Below, in pieces: positions 24,971-32,566 of a DNA stretch of 64,000 nt. Position 1 is the first letter of the stretch. Each line of letters begins with the position of its first letter. This DNA is from Parabacteroides sp. (GTDB lineage: Bacteria; Bacteroidota; Bacteroidia; Bacteroidales; Tannerellaceae): contig DXVO01000038.1 of assembly GCA_019417325.1 (NCBI GenBank), positions 183,851 through 247,850 on the forward strand, written 5' to 3'. The position numbers were made by a program, and so were the translations under genes. A model generated the notes under the pieces. The model made no database searches, had not been told where the DNA came from, and was given only the letters and a program-made list of their open reading frames with translations.

Positions 24971-25897
24971 ATGGAAACGACTCAAACAGCAGGAAGAAAA
25001 ATCTTGGTAGTAGGCAGCAGCAATACGGATATGGTAATCAAAGCCCGTCATTTGCCACGCCCGGGAGAGACGATTTTAGGAGGTTCCTTCTTTATGAATC
25101 CGGGAGGGAAAGGAGCTAATCAAGCAGTTGCCATAGCACGCTTGGGCGGACTGGTTACTTTTATTTGCAAAACGGGTAGTGATATATTCGGCCACCAGTC
25201 CCAACAACTTTTTGAAGAGGAAGGGATCAATACTTCTTATATTTTTTCGGATTCCGAACATCCTTCCGGAGTTGCATTAATCACTGTCGACGAAAGCGCA
25301 GAAAACTGTATTGTTGTCGCTTCCGGAGCCAATGCCAATTTATTACCATCCGACCTAAATAAAGCAGACGAAGCTATCGCGGAAGCCGACCTGATACTGA
25401 TGCAACTCGAAATTCCCATGGAAACAGTGGAATATGTTGCAGAGCAAGGGCATCGCCTTGGAAAGAAAGTAATTTTAAATCCGGCTCCGGCTCATCCGCT
25501 ATCTCCTTCCCTTCTGAAACACCTTTATATGATAACACCCAATGAAACGGAAGCCGAAATGATTTCCGGAATAAAAATAACGGACGAAGCATCTGCCATC
25601 GAAGCTGCAAAGGTTCTGGTCGGTATGGGAGTCCAAAACGTAATTATTACACTCGGTTCAAAAGGAGCTTTGGCTTATTGTGACAAGGATGTGGAAATGG
25701 TACCGGCACTGAAAGTCGAGGCTGTAGATACAACTGCCGCCGGTGACGTATTCAATGGTTCTTTAACAGTTGCTTTGTCAGAAGGACGCAGTCTGCCGGA
25801 AGCCGTACGTTTCGCCTGCAAAGCATCCGCCATATCCGTCACACGGGTCGGTGCGCAATCATCCGCTCCCTACCGGAACGAAGTAGATATATTCTAA
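24971..25897 (+). CDS. rbsK: Ribokinase
   Basis: 308 residues, PfkB family, phosphorylates ribose to ribose 5-phosphate. N-terminal signature VVGSSNTDMVIKARHLPRPG and NPGGKGANQAVAIARLGG (ribose binding); C-terminal signature VDTTAAGDVFNGSL with the catalytic base Asp. The anion-hole AAGD form is the usual ribokinase variant. First gene of a four-gene cluster with spacings of 20, 20 and 8 bases that yields ribose from nucleosides or ADP-ribose. Confidence 0.96.
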   Translation: METTQTAGRKILVVGSSNTDMVIKARHLPRPGETILGGSFFMNPGGKGANQAVAIARLGGLVTFICKTGSDIFGHQSQQLFEEEGINTSYIFSDSEHPSGVALITVDESAENCIVVASGANANLLPSDLNKADEAIAEADLILMQLEIPMETVEYVAEQGHRLGKKVILNPAPAHPLSPSLLKHLYMITPNETEAEMISGIKITDEASAIEAAKVLVGMGVQNVIITLGSKGALAYCDKDVEMVPALKVEAVDTTAAGDVFNGSLTVALSEGRSLPEAVRFACKASAISVTRVGAQSSAPYRNEVDIF

Positions 25898-25917
25898 CCC
25901 TATAAATACATATTATT

Positions 25918-27474
25918 ATGAAAAACACGATTTGGATCGCGGCAGCCATTACATTAATATGGAGTGGCTCCTGTTCCTCGCCGACAAAAAAAATAAAAGA
26001 ACCCGCCCGGAAGACCTTTCTTATCACAGAAGAGCGGCTGATGGATAAGATTAAGGGAGGTTGGGCAGGACAAACTATCGGCTGCACATACGGCGGTCCT
26101 ACCGAGTTTAAATATAATGGTACTATCATACAGGATTATGTTCCTATCTTATGGCCGGACCATTACATCAAATGGTGGTACGAACATACTCCCGAACTTT
26201 ATGATGACGTCTACATGGACCTTACTTTTGTGAATGTGTTCGACCGCCTCGGACTGGATGCACCTGCCGATTCTTTCGCCGTAGCCTTTGCCAACGCCGG
26301 TTACACTTTATGGCATGCAAACCAGGCGGCACGCTACAATATCCTGCAAGGACTTATGCCTCCCGCTTCCGGACATTGGCTGAACAATCCGCATGCCGAT
26401 GACCTGGATTACCAGATAGAAGCTGATTATGCCGGGCTTATGTCGCCGGGTATGCCCAATACCGCCTCCGAAATATCAGATAAAATAGGACATATCATGA
26501 CCTATGGAGACGGTTGGTACGGAGGCGTATATATAGGTGCCATGTACTCACTTGCCTTTATTTCCGATGATATCGAATTCATTGCTACGGAAGCATTGAA
26601 AACAATACCCGAAAAAAGTAATTATTACCAGTGTATGAGTGATGTTATCCGGTGGCACAAAGAATTTCCTGATGACTGGAAAAGGACCTGGTTTGAATGT
26701 GAAAGGAAATGGACGGAAGAAGTTGGTTGCCCGGATGGCGTATTCATGCCTTTCAGCATCGATGCGGTCATCAACAGTGCCTATATTCTGATTGGATTAC
26801 TGTATGGAGAAGGTGATTTTTACAAAACGATGGACATTGCAACCCGTTGCGGACAAGATTCTGATTGTAACCCGGCTTCTGCAGCCGGTATCCTCGGCAC
26901 AATTATAGGCTACAACCTGATACCGGACCGTTGGTTGGATAACCTGAAAGAGGTTGAGGATATGAATCTCGCCTACACAGATATCTCATTGAAAAAAGCG
27001 TACCAAATGAGTTTCAATCATGCACTGCAAATGATAGGACGCAATGGAGGAACAATAAACGGACAGGAAATTACCATTATTTGCCAGCACCCTGTCCCCG
27101 TCCGTTACGAAAAATCATTCGAAGGGCTCTACCCTATTGAGCGTATCAATCTGTATAAAGAAATTCAGGATGTACAAGAAGTTAAAACAACCGGAACAGG
27201 TGTTGTTTTTAAAGGCCTCGTTCATTGTCCTGATGATAAATATGTGGCAAAAGTAGAAATGTATATGGATGGGGTATTAACGGAAACAGCCAATCTCCCT
27301 GCATCTTATCTCAAACGCCGTAATGAGTTGTTTTGGAAATACAGGATACCTAAAGGCGAACATGTATTCACCTTTAAATGGCTGAACCCGGTCTCTAATG
27401 CTTCTGTAAAATTCAATGACGTTTTAGTGTATTCCGACGCGCTGAGGAATGTCGCAGACAGTCATAACGATTAA
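25918..27474 (+). CDS. Secreted ADP-ribosylglycohydrolase family protein
   Basis: 518 residues. Lipoprotein-like leader (MKNTIWIAAAITLIWSGSCS). The ADP-ribosylglycohydrolase fold is shown by DKIKGGWAGQTIGCTYGGP, the metal-site acidic cluster DDVYMDLTFVNVFD, and the late motif CGQDSDCNPASAAGILG, which supplies the second set of Asp ligands. An additional beta domain of about 110 residues ends the protein. The equivalent rus gene of B. thetaiotaomicron is also annotated as an ADP-ribosylglycohydrolase. Likely releases ribose-containing sugars in the periplasm, for example from ADP-ribose or ribosylated compounds; substrate not proven. Confidence 0.9.
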   Translation: MKNTIWIAAAITLIWSGSCSSPTKKIKEPARKTFLITEERLMDKIKGGWAGQTIGCTYGGPTEFKYNGTIIQDYVPILWPDHYIKWWYEHTPELYDDVYMDLTFVNVFDRLGLDAPADSFAVAFANAGYTLWHANQAARYNILQGLMPPASGHWLNNPHADDLDYQIEADYAGLMSPGMPNTASEISDKIGHIMTYGDGWYGGVYIGAMYSLAFISDDIEFIATEALKTIPEKSNYYQCMSDVIRWHKEFPDDWKRTWFECERKWTEEVGCPDGVFMPFSIDAVINSAYILIGLLYGEGDFYKTMDIATRCGQDSDCNPASAAGILGTIIGYNLIPDRWLDNLKEVEDMNLAYTDISLKKAYQMSFNHALQMIGRNGGTINGQEITIICQHPVPVRYEKSFEGLYPIERINLYKEIQDVQEVKTTGTGVVFKGLVHCPDDKYVAKVEMYMDGVLTETANLPASYLKRRNELFWKYRIPKGEHVFTFKWLNPVSNASVKFNDVLVYSDALRNVADSHND

Positions 27475-27494
27475 GCATCTAAAAATTTAATACC

Positions 27495-28511
27495 ATGAAT
27501 AAACTTCTTCCTTTAATTTGTACAGTCCTGTTCTTAGTTGCCTGCACAGGAAAAACGGTTAAAAACGGATTTAATGAAGAGAATACCCAATCCGTCAGCT
27601 TAATCCTTGATACGGATTTAGGTCCCGACTATGATGACGTTGGAGCCTTTGCTGTTATGCACGCATTAGCAGACAGCGGAGAGGTCAATATTCTTGCTAC
27701 CGTATCATCAAACTGTGATGAAAGGGTTATTCCTTGTATCGAAGTATTGAACACATACTTTAAGCGCCCGGATATTCCTGTCGGTGCTCCGAAAAGTAAA
27801 AATGGTGTATCGCTGACGACCTGGCATAAAACAAAATGGACAGATATCTTGCCTGACAAATATCCGCATAAGACAGCAAAAACATCCGATGCCCCCGATG
27901 CGGTTAAAGTATATCGCAAGGTACTCAGTTCCCAGCCGGATAATAGTGTTGTAATTTGTACGATAGGTTTCTTCACAAACCTGAGTAACTTATTACAATC
28001 CGAAGGAGATGAGTATAGCCGTCTTAATGGCAAAGACCTGGTTGCCAAAAAAGTAAAACATTTAGTATCTATGGCGGGTGTTTTCCCAAAAGGCAAAGAG
28101 TTCAACGTCTTTTGCGATGCAGCCTCATCACACATTGTGGCAGAACAATGGCCTACTGAAATTATATTCAGTGGTTGGGAAATCGGAAATGTAGTCCTTA
28201 CAGGTAAAAAACTGGTACAAATGAATACCGAAAACGATCCGGTAAAAGAAGCCTATGCCCTCAGCTTCGCCGAAGGAGACCCCGACGGACGTATGAGTTG
28301 GGACCAGACTGCCGTATTGGTTGCCATCAAAGGATATGAACCTTATTATACGGCAGAACGGGGTACATTCAAAGTCGTGGATGAAGAGGGAAACAACGAC
28401 TGGGAACCCAACGAGAAAGGGAAAGACCTTCGCCTGATTGAAAAAATGCCGCATAAAGAAATGGCAGCTTTATTAGAAAATTATATGATGCATCAACCAT
28501 TAATTAAATAG
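27495..28511 (+). CDS. Inosine-uridine nucleoside hydrolase, lipoprotein
   Basis: 338 residues. Lipobox FLVAC (Cys17) after a short signal. The calcium-binding hallmark ILDTDLGPDYDDVGAF is complete, and SMAGVFPKGKEFNVFCDAAS and DGRMSWDQTAVL match later active-site segments (family NxxxD and D ligands). It cleaves ribonucleosides to base and ribose outside the cytoplasm, feeding the permease and ribokinase of the same cluster. Corresponds in position to RusNH of the B. thetaiotaomicron locus. Confidence 0.95.
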   Translation: MNKLLPLICTVLFLVACTGKTVKNGFNEENTQSVSLILDTDLGPDYDDVGAFAVMHALADSGEVNILATVSSNCDERVIPCIEVLNTYFKRPDIPVGAPKSKNGVSLTTWHKTKWTDILPDKYPHKTAKTSDAPDAVKVYRKVLSSQPDNSVVICTIGFFTNLSNLLQSEGDEYSRLNGKDLVAKKVKHLVSMAGVFPKGKEFNVFCDAASSHIVAEQWPTEIIFSGWEIGNVVLTGKKLVQMNTENDPVKEAYALSFAEGDPDGRMSWDQTAVLVAIKGYEPYYTAERGTFKVVDEEGNNDWEPNEKGKDLRLIEKMPHKEMAALLENYMMHQPLIK

Positions 28512-28519
28512 AGAAAGCT

Positions 28520-29521
28520 ATGTTTATCGTACAAAATTATTCATTGGCAATTGCTTTCTGTGTAGTCACAATGCTTTGTTGGGGCTCGTGGGGAAACACA
28601 CAGAAGCTCGCTTCCAAAACATGGAGGTATGAATTCTTTTATTGGGATTATGTAATCGGAGTATTACTCTTTTCCATCCTTTCCGCTTTTACGTTGGGAA
28701 GTACAGGAACAGAAGGGCAAAGTTTTTTGCTTAACCTGGCACAAGCAGACTGTATGAATATGGGAAGTGCTTTTTTGGGTGGTATTGTATTCAATGCTGC
28801 TAATATTTTATTGTCGGCGGCAATAGCTATTTGCGGAATGTCGGTTGCATTCCCTGTCGGCATAGGTTTAGCACTGGTACTCGGGGTTCTTGTTAACTAT
28901 TTCGGATCGGCAAAGGGAGAACCGATGTATATATTTATCGGCGTTGTTTTCATCACTATAGCCATTATACTTAATGGGCTGGCATACAAAAAAGCATTGG
29001 TCGGATCGAAAAAGGTATCAGGCAAAGGCATTCTTATTTCCATCGCCGCCGGTATTATCATGGCATTCTTCTACCGCTTTGTTGCTGCTTCAATGGACCT
29101 GGGAAACTTTGCTAATCCGGCTCCGGGAAAACTAACTCCTTATACTGCCGTATTTATCTTCTCATTAGGTGTATTCGCCAGTAATTTCATATTCAACACG
29201 ATTGCAATGAAACGCCCGGTTGAAGGAGAACCTGTCTCCATATCCGGTTATTTCAAAGGAAATCTAAGTACACATCTGGTTGGTATTTTAGGTGGAGTTA
29301 TCTGGTGCATAGGACAATCATTCAGCATGATTGCATCCGAAAAGGCTGGAGCAGCCATCTCATATGGACTGGGACAAGGTGCCACGCTCGTTTCTGCTTT
29401 ATGGGGAATATTAATCTGGAAAGAATTTAAAGGAGCCCCCAAGGTGTCAAACCAACTGAATATGGGTATGTTTATTCTATTCATTATCGGCTTGGGCTTC
29501 CTTATTTATGCAGGGGCATAG
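28520..29521 (+). CDS. Ribose-type sugar permease (DMT/GRP family, RusT-like)
   Basis: 333 residues, ten spans, of the glucose/ribose porter (GRP) and RhaT-like group. Signature CWGSWGNTQKLASKTWRYEFFYWDY at the N-terminus (residues 14-38; described here by position), VAFPVGIGLALVLGVLVNYF and GVIWCIGQSFSMIASEKAGA. It follows the nucleoside hydrolase by 8 bases. The cluster order NH-permease equals that of rusNH-rusT in B. thetaiotaomicron, which supports ribose as substrate. There is no SusC/SusD pair in the cluster, so outer membrane entry must use another porin or a locus elsewhere. Confidence 0.88.
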   Translation: MFIVQNYSLAIAFCVVTMLCWGSWGNTQKLASKTWRYEFFYWDYVIGVLLFSILSAFTLGSTGTEGQSFLLNLAQADCMNMGSAFLGGIVFNAANILLSAAIAICGMSVAFPVGIGLALVLGVLVNYFGSAKGEPMYIFIGVVFITIAIILNGLAYKKALVGSKKVSGKGILISIAAGIIMAFFYRFVAASMDLGNFANPAPGKLTPYTAVFIFSLGVFASNFIFNTIAMKRPVEGEPVSISGYFKGNLSTHLVGILGGVIWCIGQSFSMIASEKAGAAISYGLGQGATLVSALWGILIWKEFKGAPKVSNQLNMGMFILFIIGLGFLIYAGA

Positions 29522-29743
29522 ATTGTACAAAGGGAGAAAGGAACCGGATAATCTCACAATACATCAGGAAAGTGGAAATTGTCTTTTTATCAAAATGTCA
29601 ATAGACCCTGTTCCTGTGTCGCCTGCATGACCATCATAGCGTGAGAGATTGAAAATACGCCGCTCTCGCAAGGTTCAGCTTTACCACTTTGTTGCCGCAG
29701 ATAGCATAATACTTGCTAATTGGTTAGAGACGGAAATTAATTT

Positions 29744-29828
29744 ATTAGACGCGGATGACGCGAAAAACGCGGATTAATACATGTTATTTGCTTATTAATC
29801 CGCGTTTTTCGCGTCATCCGCGTCTAAT
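29744..29828. repeat. 36-bp perfect inverted repeat, 13-bp loop
   Basis: Arms 29744-29779 and 29793-29828 are exact complements. Within each arm three 9-bp units start ACGCGGATG, ACGCGAAAA and ACGCGGATT. The word family ACGCGGAT/ATCCGCGT occurs as dispersed repeats in Bacteroides-type genomes as far as I recall. It may act as a very strong bidirectional hairpin. Confidence 0.95.
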
Positions 29829-29934
29829 CATATTGTTACGTTTGTCAGGTGATAATAATCTATCTAATATTAGCGTCAAGTCCAGCTTTATAACCATTCC
29901 AGCATTGCGTTTCTGTTTAATAACATTGGAAAAC

Positions 29935-30000
29935 AAAACATATATGGTTTAAAATCAAAACACCTATGCTTTAAAGTCAAAACATAGGTGTTTTGCCGCG
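29935..30000. repeat. Array 3: three 22-bp units with the same half-sites as array 1
   Basis: Dyads AAAACATATATGGTTT (29935), AAAACACCTATGCTTT (29957) and AAAACATAGGTGTTTT (29979) are exactly 22 bp apart. The set is the same as in array 1 but the order is palindrome, reverse, forward. No promoter lies nearby: both flanking genes end here. Confidence 0.85.
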
Positions 30001-30053
30001 CAGATTATTGGATTTTTATGCGCAGATAGTTGGAATTAGTACCGGTACTAATT
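29998..30053. repeat. Second 22-bp-spaced element with a 20-bp palindrome
   Basis: GCGCAGATTATTGGA (29998) and GCGCAGATAGTTGGA (30020) are 22 bp apart. Another 22 bp on, a perfect 20-bp palindrome is centred on ACCGGT (30034-30053). Dyad centres fall at 29999.5, 30021.5 and 30043.5. Half-sites are weaker than in the other arrays, so membership is uncertain. Confidence 0.5.
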
Positions 30054-30233
30054 TAAATTACCCTCCGAGTAAATAAAAAAAGGTCCCGAATTCCATATAA
30101 ATCCCCTTTATTAACGCTGAAAAATGTTCAATCTCCCCTAAAAACGCTTTCACAAACACATGCCCAGTCAGCAAAAAAGGCTTTATTCTATTAAAATGTC
30201 AGCCAATAGCTAAAAAGGGTGACATTACACAAT

Positions 30234-30278
30234 ATAAAAAAGACAGCCTAAACGTTGAAGTAACGCTTAGGCTGTCTC
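30234..30278 (-). terminator. Terminator of the dihydroorotase gene
   Basis: AGACAGCCTAA (30241-30251) pairs exactly with 30267-30277, with four more pairs inside; the minus strand runs into a T-tract (A-run at 30235-30241). Confidence 0.85.
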
Positions 30279-30298
30279 ACAAAAGTTCATGATGTTAT

Positions 30299-31642
30299 TT
30301 ATAGGGTATACTTTACTTCCATTCCTCTGAAGTCATCATCAATCCAACCATTGTCATAAACCAAATGGCCGTTTACGAATGTCTGTGTTACTGCATGATG
30401 GAATGTATAGCCTTCAAAAGGAGACCAACCACATTTATAGAGGATATTCTCTTTTTCCACCGTCCATGTCTTTTGCGGGTCTACCAGAACCAAATCGGCA
30501 TAATAACCGGGGCGGATATAACCACGGCGATCTATACGAAATAGTTCTGCCGGCATATGAGCCATCTTCTCCACTACTTTTTCATAAGTAAAACGTCCCT
30601 CTGAAGCCAGTTCCAACATAACAATCAACGAATGCTGAACCAACGGACCGCCGGAAGCCGCTTTCAGGCAACTGCCTTCCTTCTCTGAAAGAAGGTGTGG
30701 GGCATGGTCGGTTGCCACAATATCGATTGTATTATTATTGACAGCATCACGCAGGGCGGTACGGTCTTCCAATGTCTTAATAGAAGGATTCCATTTAATA
30801 CGATTACCGAACAACTTATAATCTCCATCATGGAACCAAAGATGATGTACACAGACTTCTCCCGTTATCTTTTTCTCACTCAACGGATGCTTATTACTGA
30901 GCAAAGTCAATTCTTTCGCTGTAGAAAGATGCAGGATATGCAAACGGGAATTCAGGCGGGTGGCAAGTTCCACGGCCTCTGAAGAAGATGCGTAACATGC
31001 CTCTTCACTACGTATTTTGCTATGGAAGGATATATCCAGGTCTTCCCCGTATAAATTGGTATAATAAGCAATATTATGTTTGATCACCTCCTCTTTTTCG
31101 GCATGGATAGCTATCAGCATGCCGGCTTCCCCGAAGATACGTTCCAGACTCTCCTTTTTATCCACCAGCATATTTCCGGTTGAAGAACCGAGGAATAACT
31201 TTAAACCTGGAATGCGTGTGCGATCCAGTTTGCGTATCTCATCCATATTATCATTGGTTCCTCCAAAGAAGAAAGAGTAGTTGACTGCTGATGTCTCGGC
31301 TCCACGCTGTAATTTCCATTCCAGTTCGGACAACGTCGTAGTCTGCGGTTTGGTATTCGGCATATCCATGAAAGAAGTAACTCCACCGGCTGCGGCAGCA
31401 CGGCTCTCACTGGAAATATCTCCTTTGTGAGTCAATCCCGGTTCGCGGAAATGAACCTGGTCGTCGATAGCACCCGGCAACAAATACTTGCCTTTGGCTT
31501 CTATTATTTTACCTTCGAGGGCGGAAGGAGGAAGTTCTCCCTCATAAACGGCTGCGATCTTATCGTTTTCAATCAGGACGGAACCGTTAAAGGTGCGTCC
31601 TTCATTTATGACTGTGGCGTCTTTTATCAGTGTCTTGCTCAT
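30299..31642 (-). CDS. pyrC: Class I dihydroorotase (QxH variant of the metal motif)
   Basis: 447 residues from the ATG at 31642 (MSKTLIKDATVINEG). Interconverts carbamoyl aspartate and dihydroorotate in pyrimidine synthesis. The amidohydrolase signature is DDQVHFREPGLTHKGD, where the usual HxH reads QxH. The later ligands are intact: Lys in GLKLFLGSSTG, His in IAIHAEKE, His in LHILHLSTA and Asp in IVATDHAPH. I believe the QxH form is usual in Bacteroidetes dihydroorotases, so it need not mean loss of activity. Allantoinase or hydantoinase are the alternatives. It has its own promoter and terminator. Confidence 0.88.
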   Translation of the reverse strand: MSKTLIKDATVINEGRTFNGSVLIENDKIAAVYEGELPPSALEGKIIEAKGKYLLPGAIDDQVHFREPGLTHKGDISSESRAAAAGGVTSFMDMPNTKPQTTTLSELEWKLQRGAETSAVNYSFFFGGTNDNMDEIRKLDRTRIPGLKLFLGSSTGNMLVDKKESLERIFGEAGMLIAIHAEKEEVIKHNIAYYTNLYGEDLDISFHSKIRSEEACYASSSEAVELATRLNSRLHILHLSTAKELTLLSNKHPLSEKKITGEVCVHHLWFHDGDYKLFGNRIKWNPSIKTLEDRTALRDAVNNNTIDIVATDHAPHLLSEKEGSCLKAASGGPLVQHSLIVMLELASEGRFTYEKVVEKMAHMPAELFRIDRRGYIRPGYYADLVLVDPQKTWTVEKENILYKCGWSPFEGYTFHHAVTQTFVNGHLVYDNGWIDDDFRGMEVKYTL

Positions 31643-31665
31643 ACTTTCTTTTGTTTTAATATTCA

Positions 31666-31673
31666 CAAAAGTA
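31666..31673 (-). promoter_or_regulatory. -7 box of pyrC
   Basis: Minus strand TACTTTTG, 24 bases before the ATG at 31642. The glp terminator lies just upstream. Confidence 0.5.
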
Positions 31674-31689
31674 GAGATTTCTTCTGATA

Positions 31690-31728
31690 TATAAAAAACA
31701 TCAGCCTGTCAATCACGACAGGCTGATA
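31690..31728 (-). terminator. Terminator of the glp operon
   Basis: Perfect 11-bp stem 31700-31710 / 31717-31727 with a six-base loop; the minus strand continues GTTTTTTAT. Confidence 0.9.
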
Positions 31729-31779
31729 TCGAATTTAGCACGAACAATCTCGATCTCTAATATAGTAAATTATTAAGAC

Positions 31780-32523
31780 TCAATAATTCGTAAACAGGAA
31801 CAATAAAGCGGCAAGGGCAGCACCTGTTATCGGTCCTACAACCGGAATCCAGGCGTATCCCCAATGGCTACTCCCCTTTCCTTTGATAGGCAAGATAAAG
31901 TGCATAAGACGTGGAGCAAAATCACGTGCCGGGTTAATTGCGTATCCGGTTGGTCCGCCCAGCGACAAACCGATAACCCACACAGTAAAGGCAACAGGTA
32001 TAGCACCTATCGAACCTAAACCGATTGGCAAGGTACCTTTCCCATCTTCCATGGTTACTGCACCTCCTGTTATATAAAAAACGACAAACATTAGAACGAA
32101 AGTTCCGACAACTTCCGCGATAAAATTTAATAATGTATTTTTTATCGCCGGAGAAGTTGCAAAAACTCCCAACTGAGTTTCCTTATCACTGGTTATGTCA
32201 AAATGGTCTTTATAAACCAGCCACACTAAAAATGCGCCGATAGAAGCTCCGAGTAATTGAGCTATAATATATCCGCCCACCTCACTCCAGGGGAAAGAAC
32301 CAGCAATGGCAAGCCCGATAGTGACAGCCGGATTCAAATGAGCTCCACTATACGGTCCGGCTACAACAACTCCAATAAAGACACCCAATGCCCAAGCTGT
32401 TGTAATCGCCAACCAACCGGCACCGTGTCCTTTCGTGTTCTTCAGGCATACATTGGCAACAACGCCGCCTCCCATCAGAAGAAGCAAGGCTGTTCCTATT
32501 AATTCGGCTAAAAATGGTGTCAT
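31780..32523 (-). CDS. glpF: Glycerol facilitator (aquaglyceroporin)
   Basis: 247 residues, six spans and two half-helices with the NPA boxes SGAHLNPAVTIGLA and GYAINPARDFAPR. The Asp after the second NPA (NPARD) is the glycerol-facilitator mark that separates GlpF from strict aquaporins. A loop of about 25 residues (DHFDITSDKETQLGVFATSP) before the third span is longer than in E. coli. Last gene of the glpD-glpK-glpF operon, 43 bases after glpK, with a strong terminator below. Channels glycerol for GlpK. Confidence 0.95.
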   Translation of the reverse strand: MTPFLAELIGTALLLLMGGGVVANVCLKNTKGHGAGWLAITTAWALGVFIGVVVAGPYSGAHLNPAVTIGLAIAGSFPWSEVGGYIIAQLLGASIGAFLVWLVYKDHFDITSDKETQLGVFATSPAIKNTLLNFIAEVVGTFVLMFVVFYITGGAVTMEDGKGTLPIGLGSIGAIPVAFTVWVIGLSLGGPTGYAINPARDFAPRLMHFILPIKGKGSSHWGYAWIPVVGPITGAALAALLFLFTNY

Positions 32524-32566
32524 AGGGTATTACGATTTAAATCAAATTAAATTATCACATCTTTTC

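Larger units (their letters stand above)
29522..30298. other. 777-bp convergent intergenic region rich in palindromes
   Basis: No complete gene. It contains a 36-bp perfect inverted repeat (29744-29828), the third 22-bp dyad array (29935-30000), a further 22-bp-spaced element with a 20-bp palindrome (29998-30053), a possible gene-end relic on the minus strand (29637-29723) and the pyrC terminator (30234-30278). Confidence 0.8.

Noticed and set aside
29755..29952. 65-codon frame after the permease gene
   Set aside because: It lies across the 36-bp inverted repeat and has no protein-like pattern.
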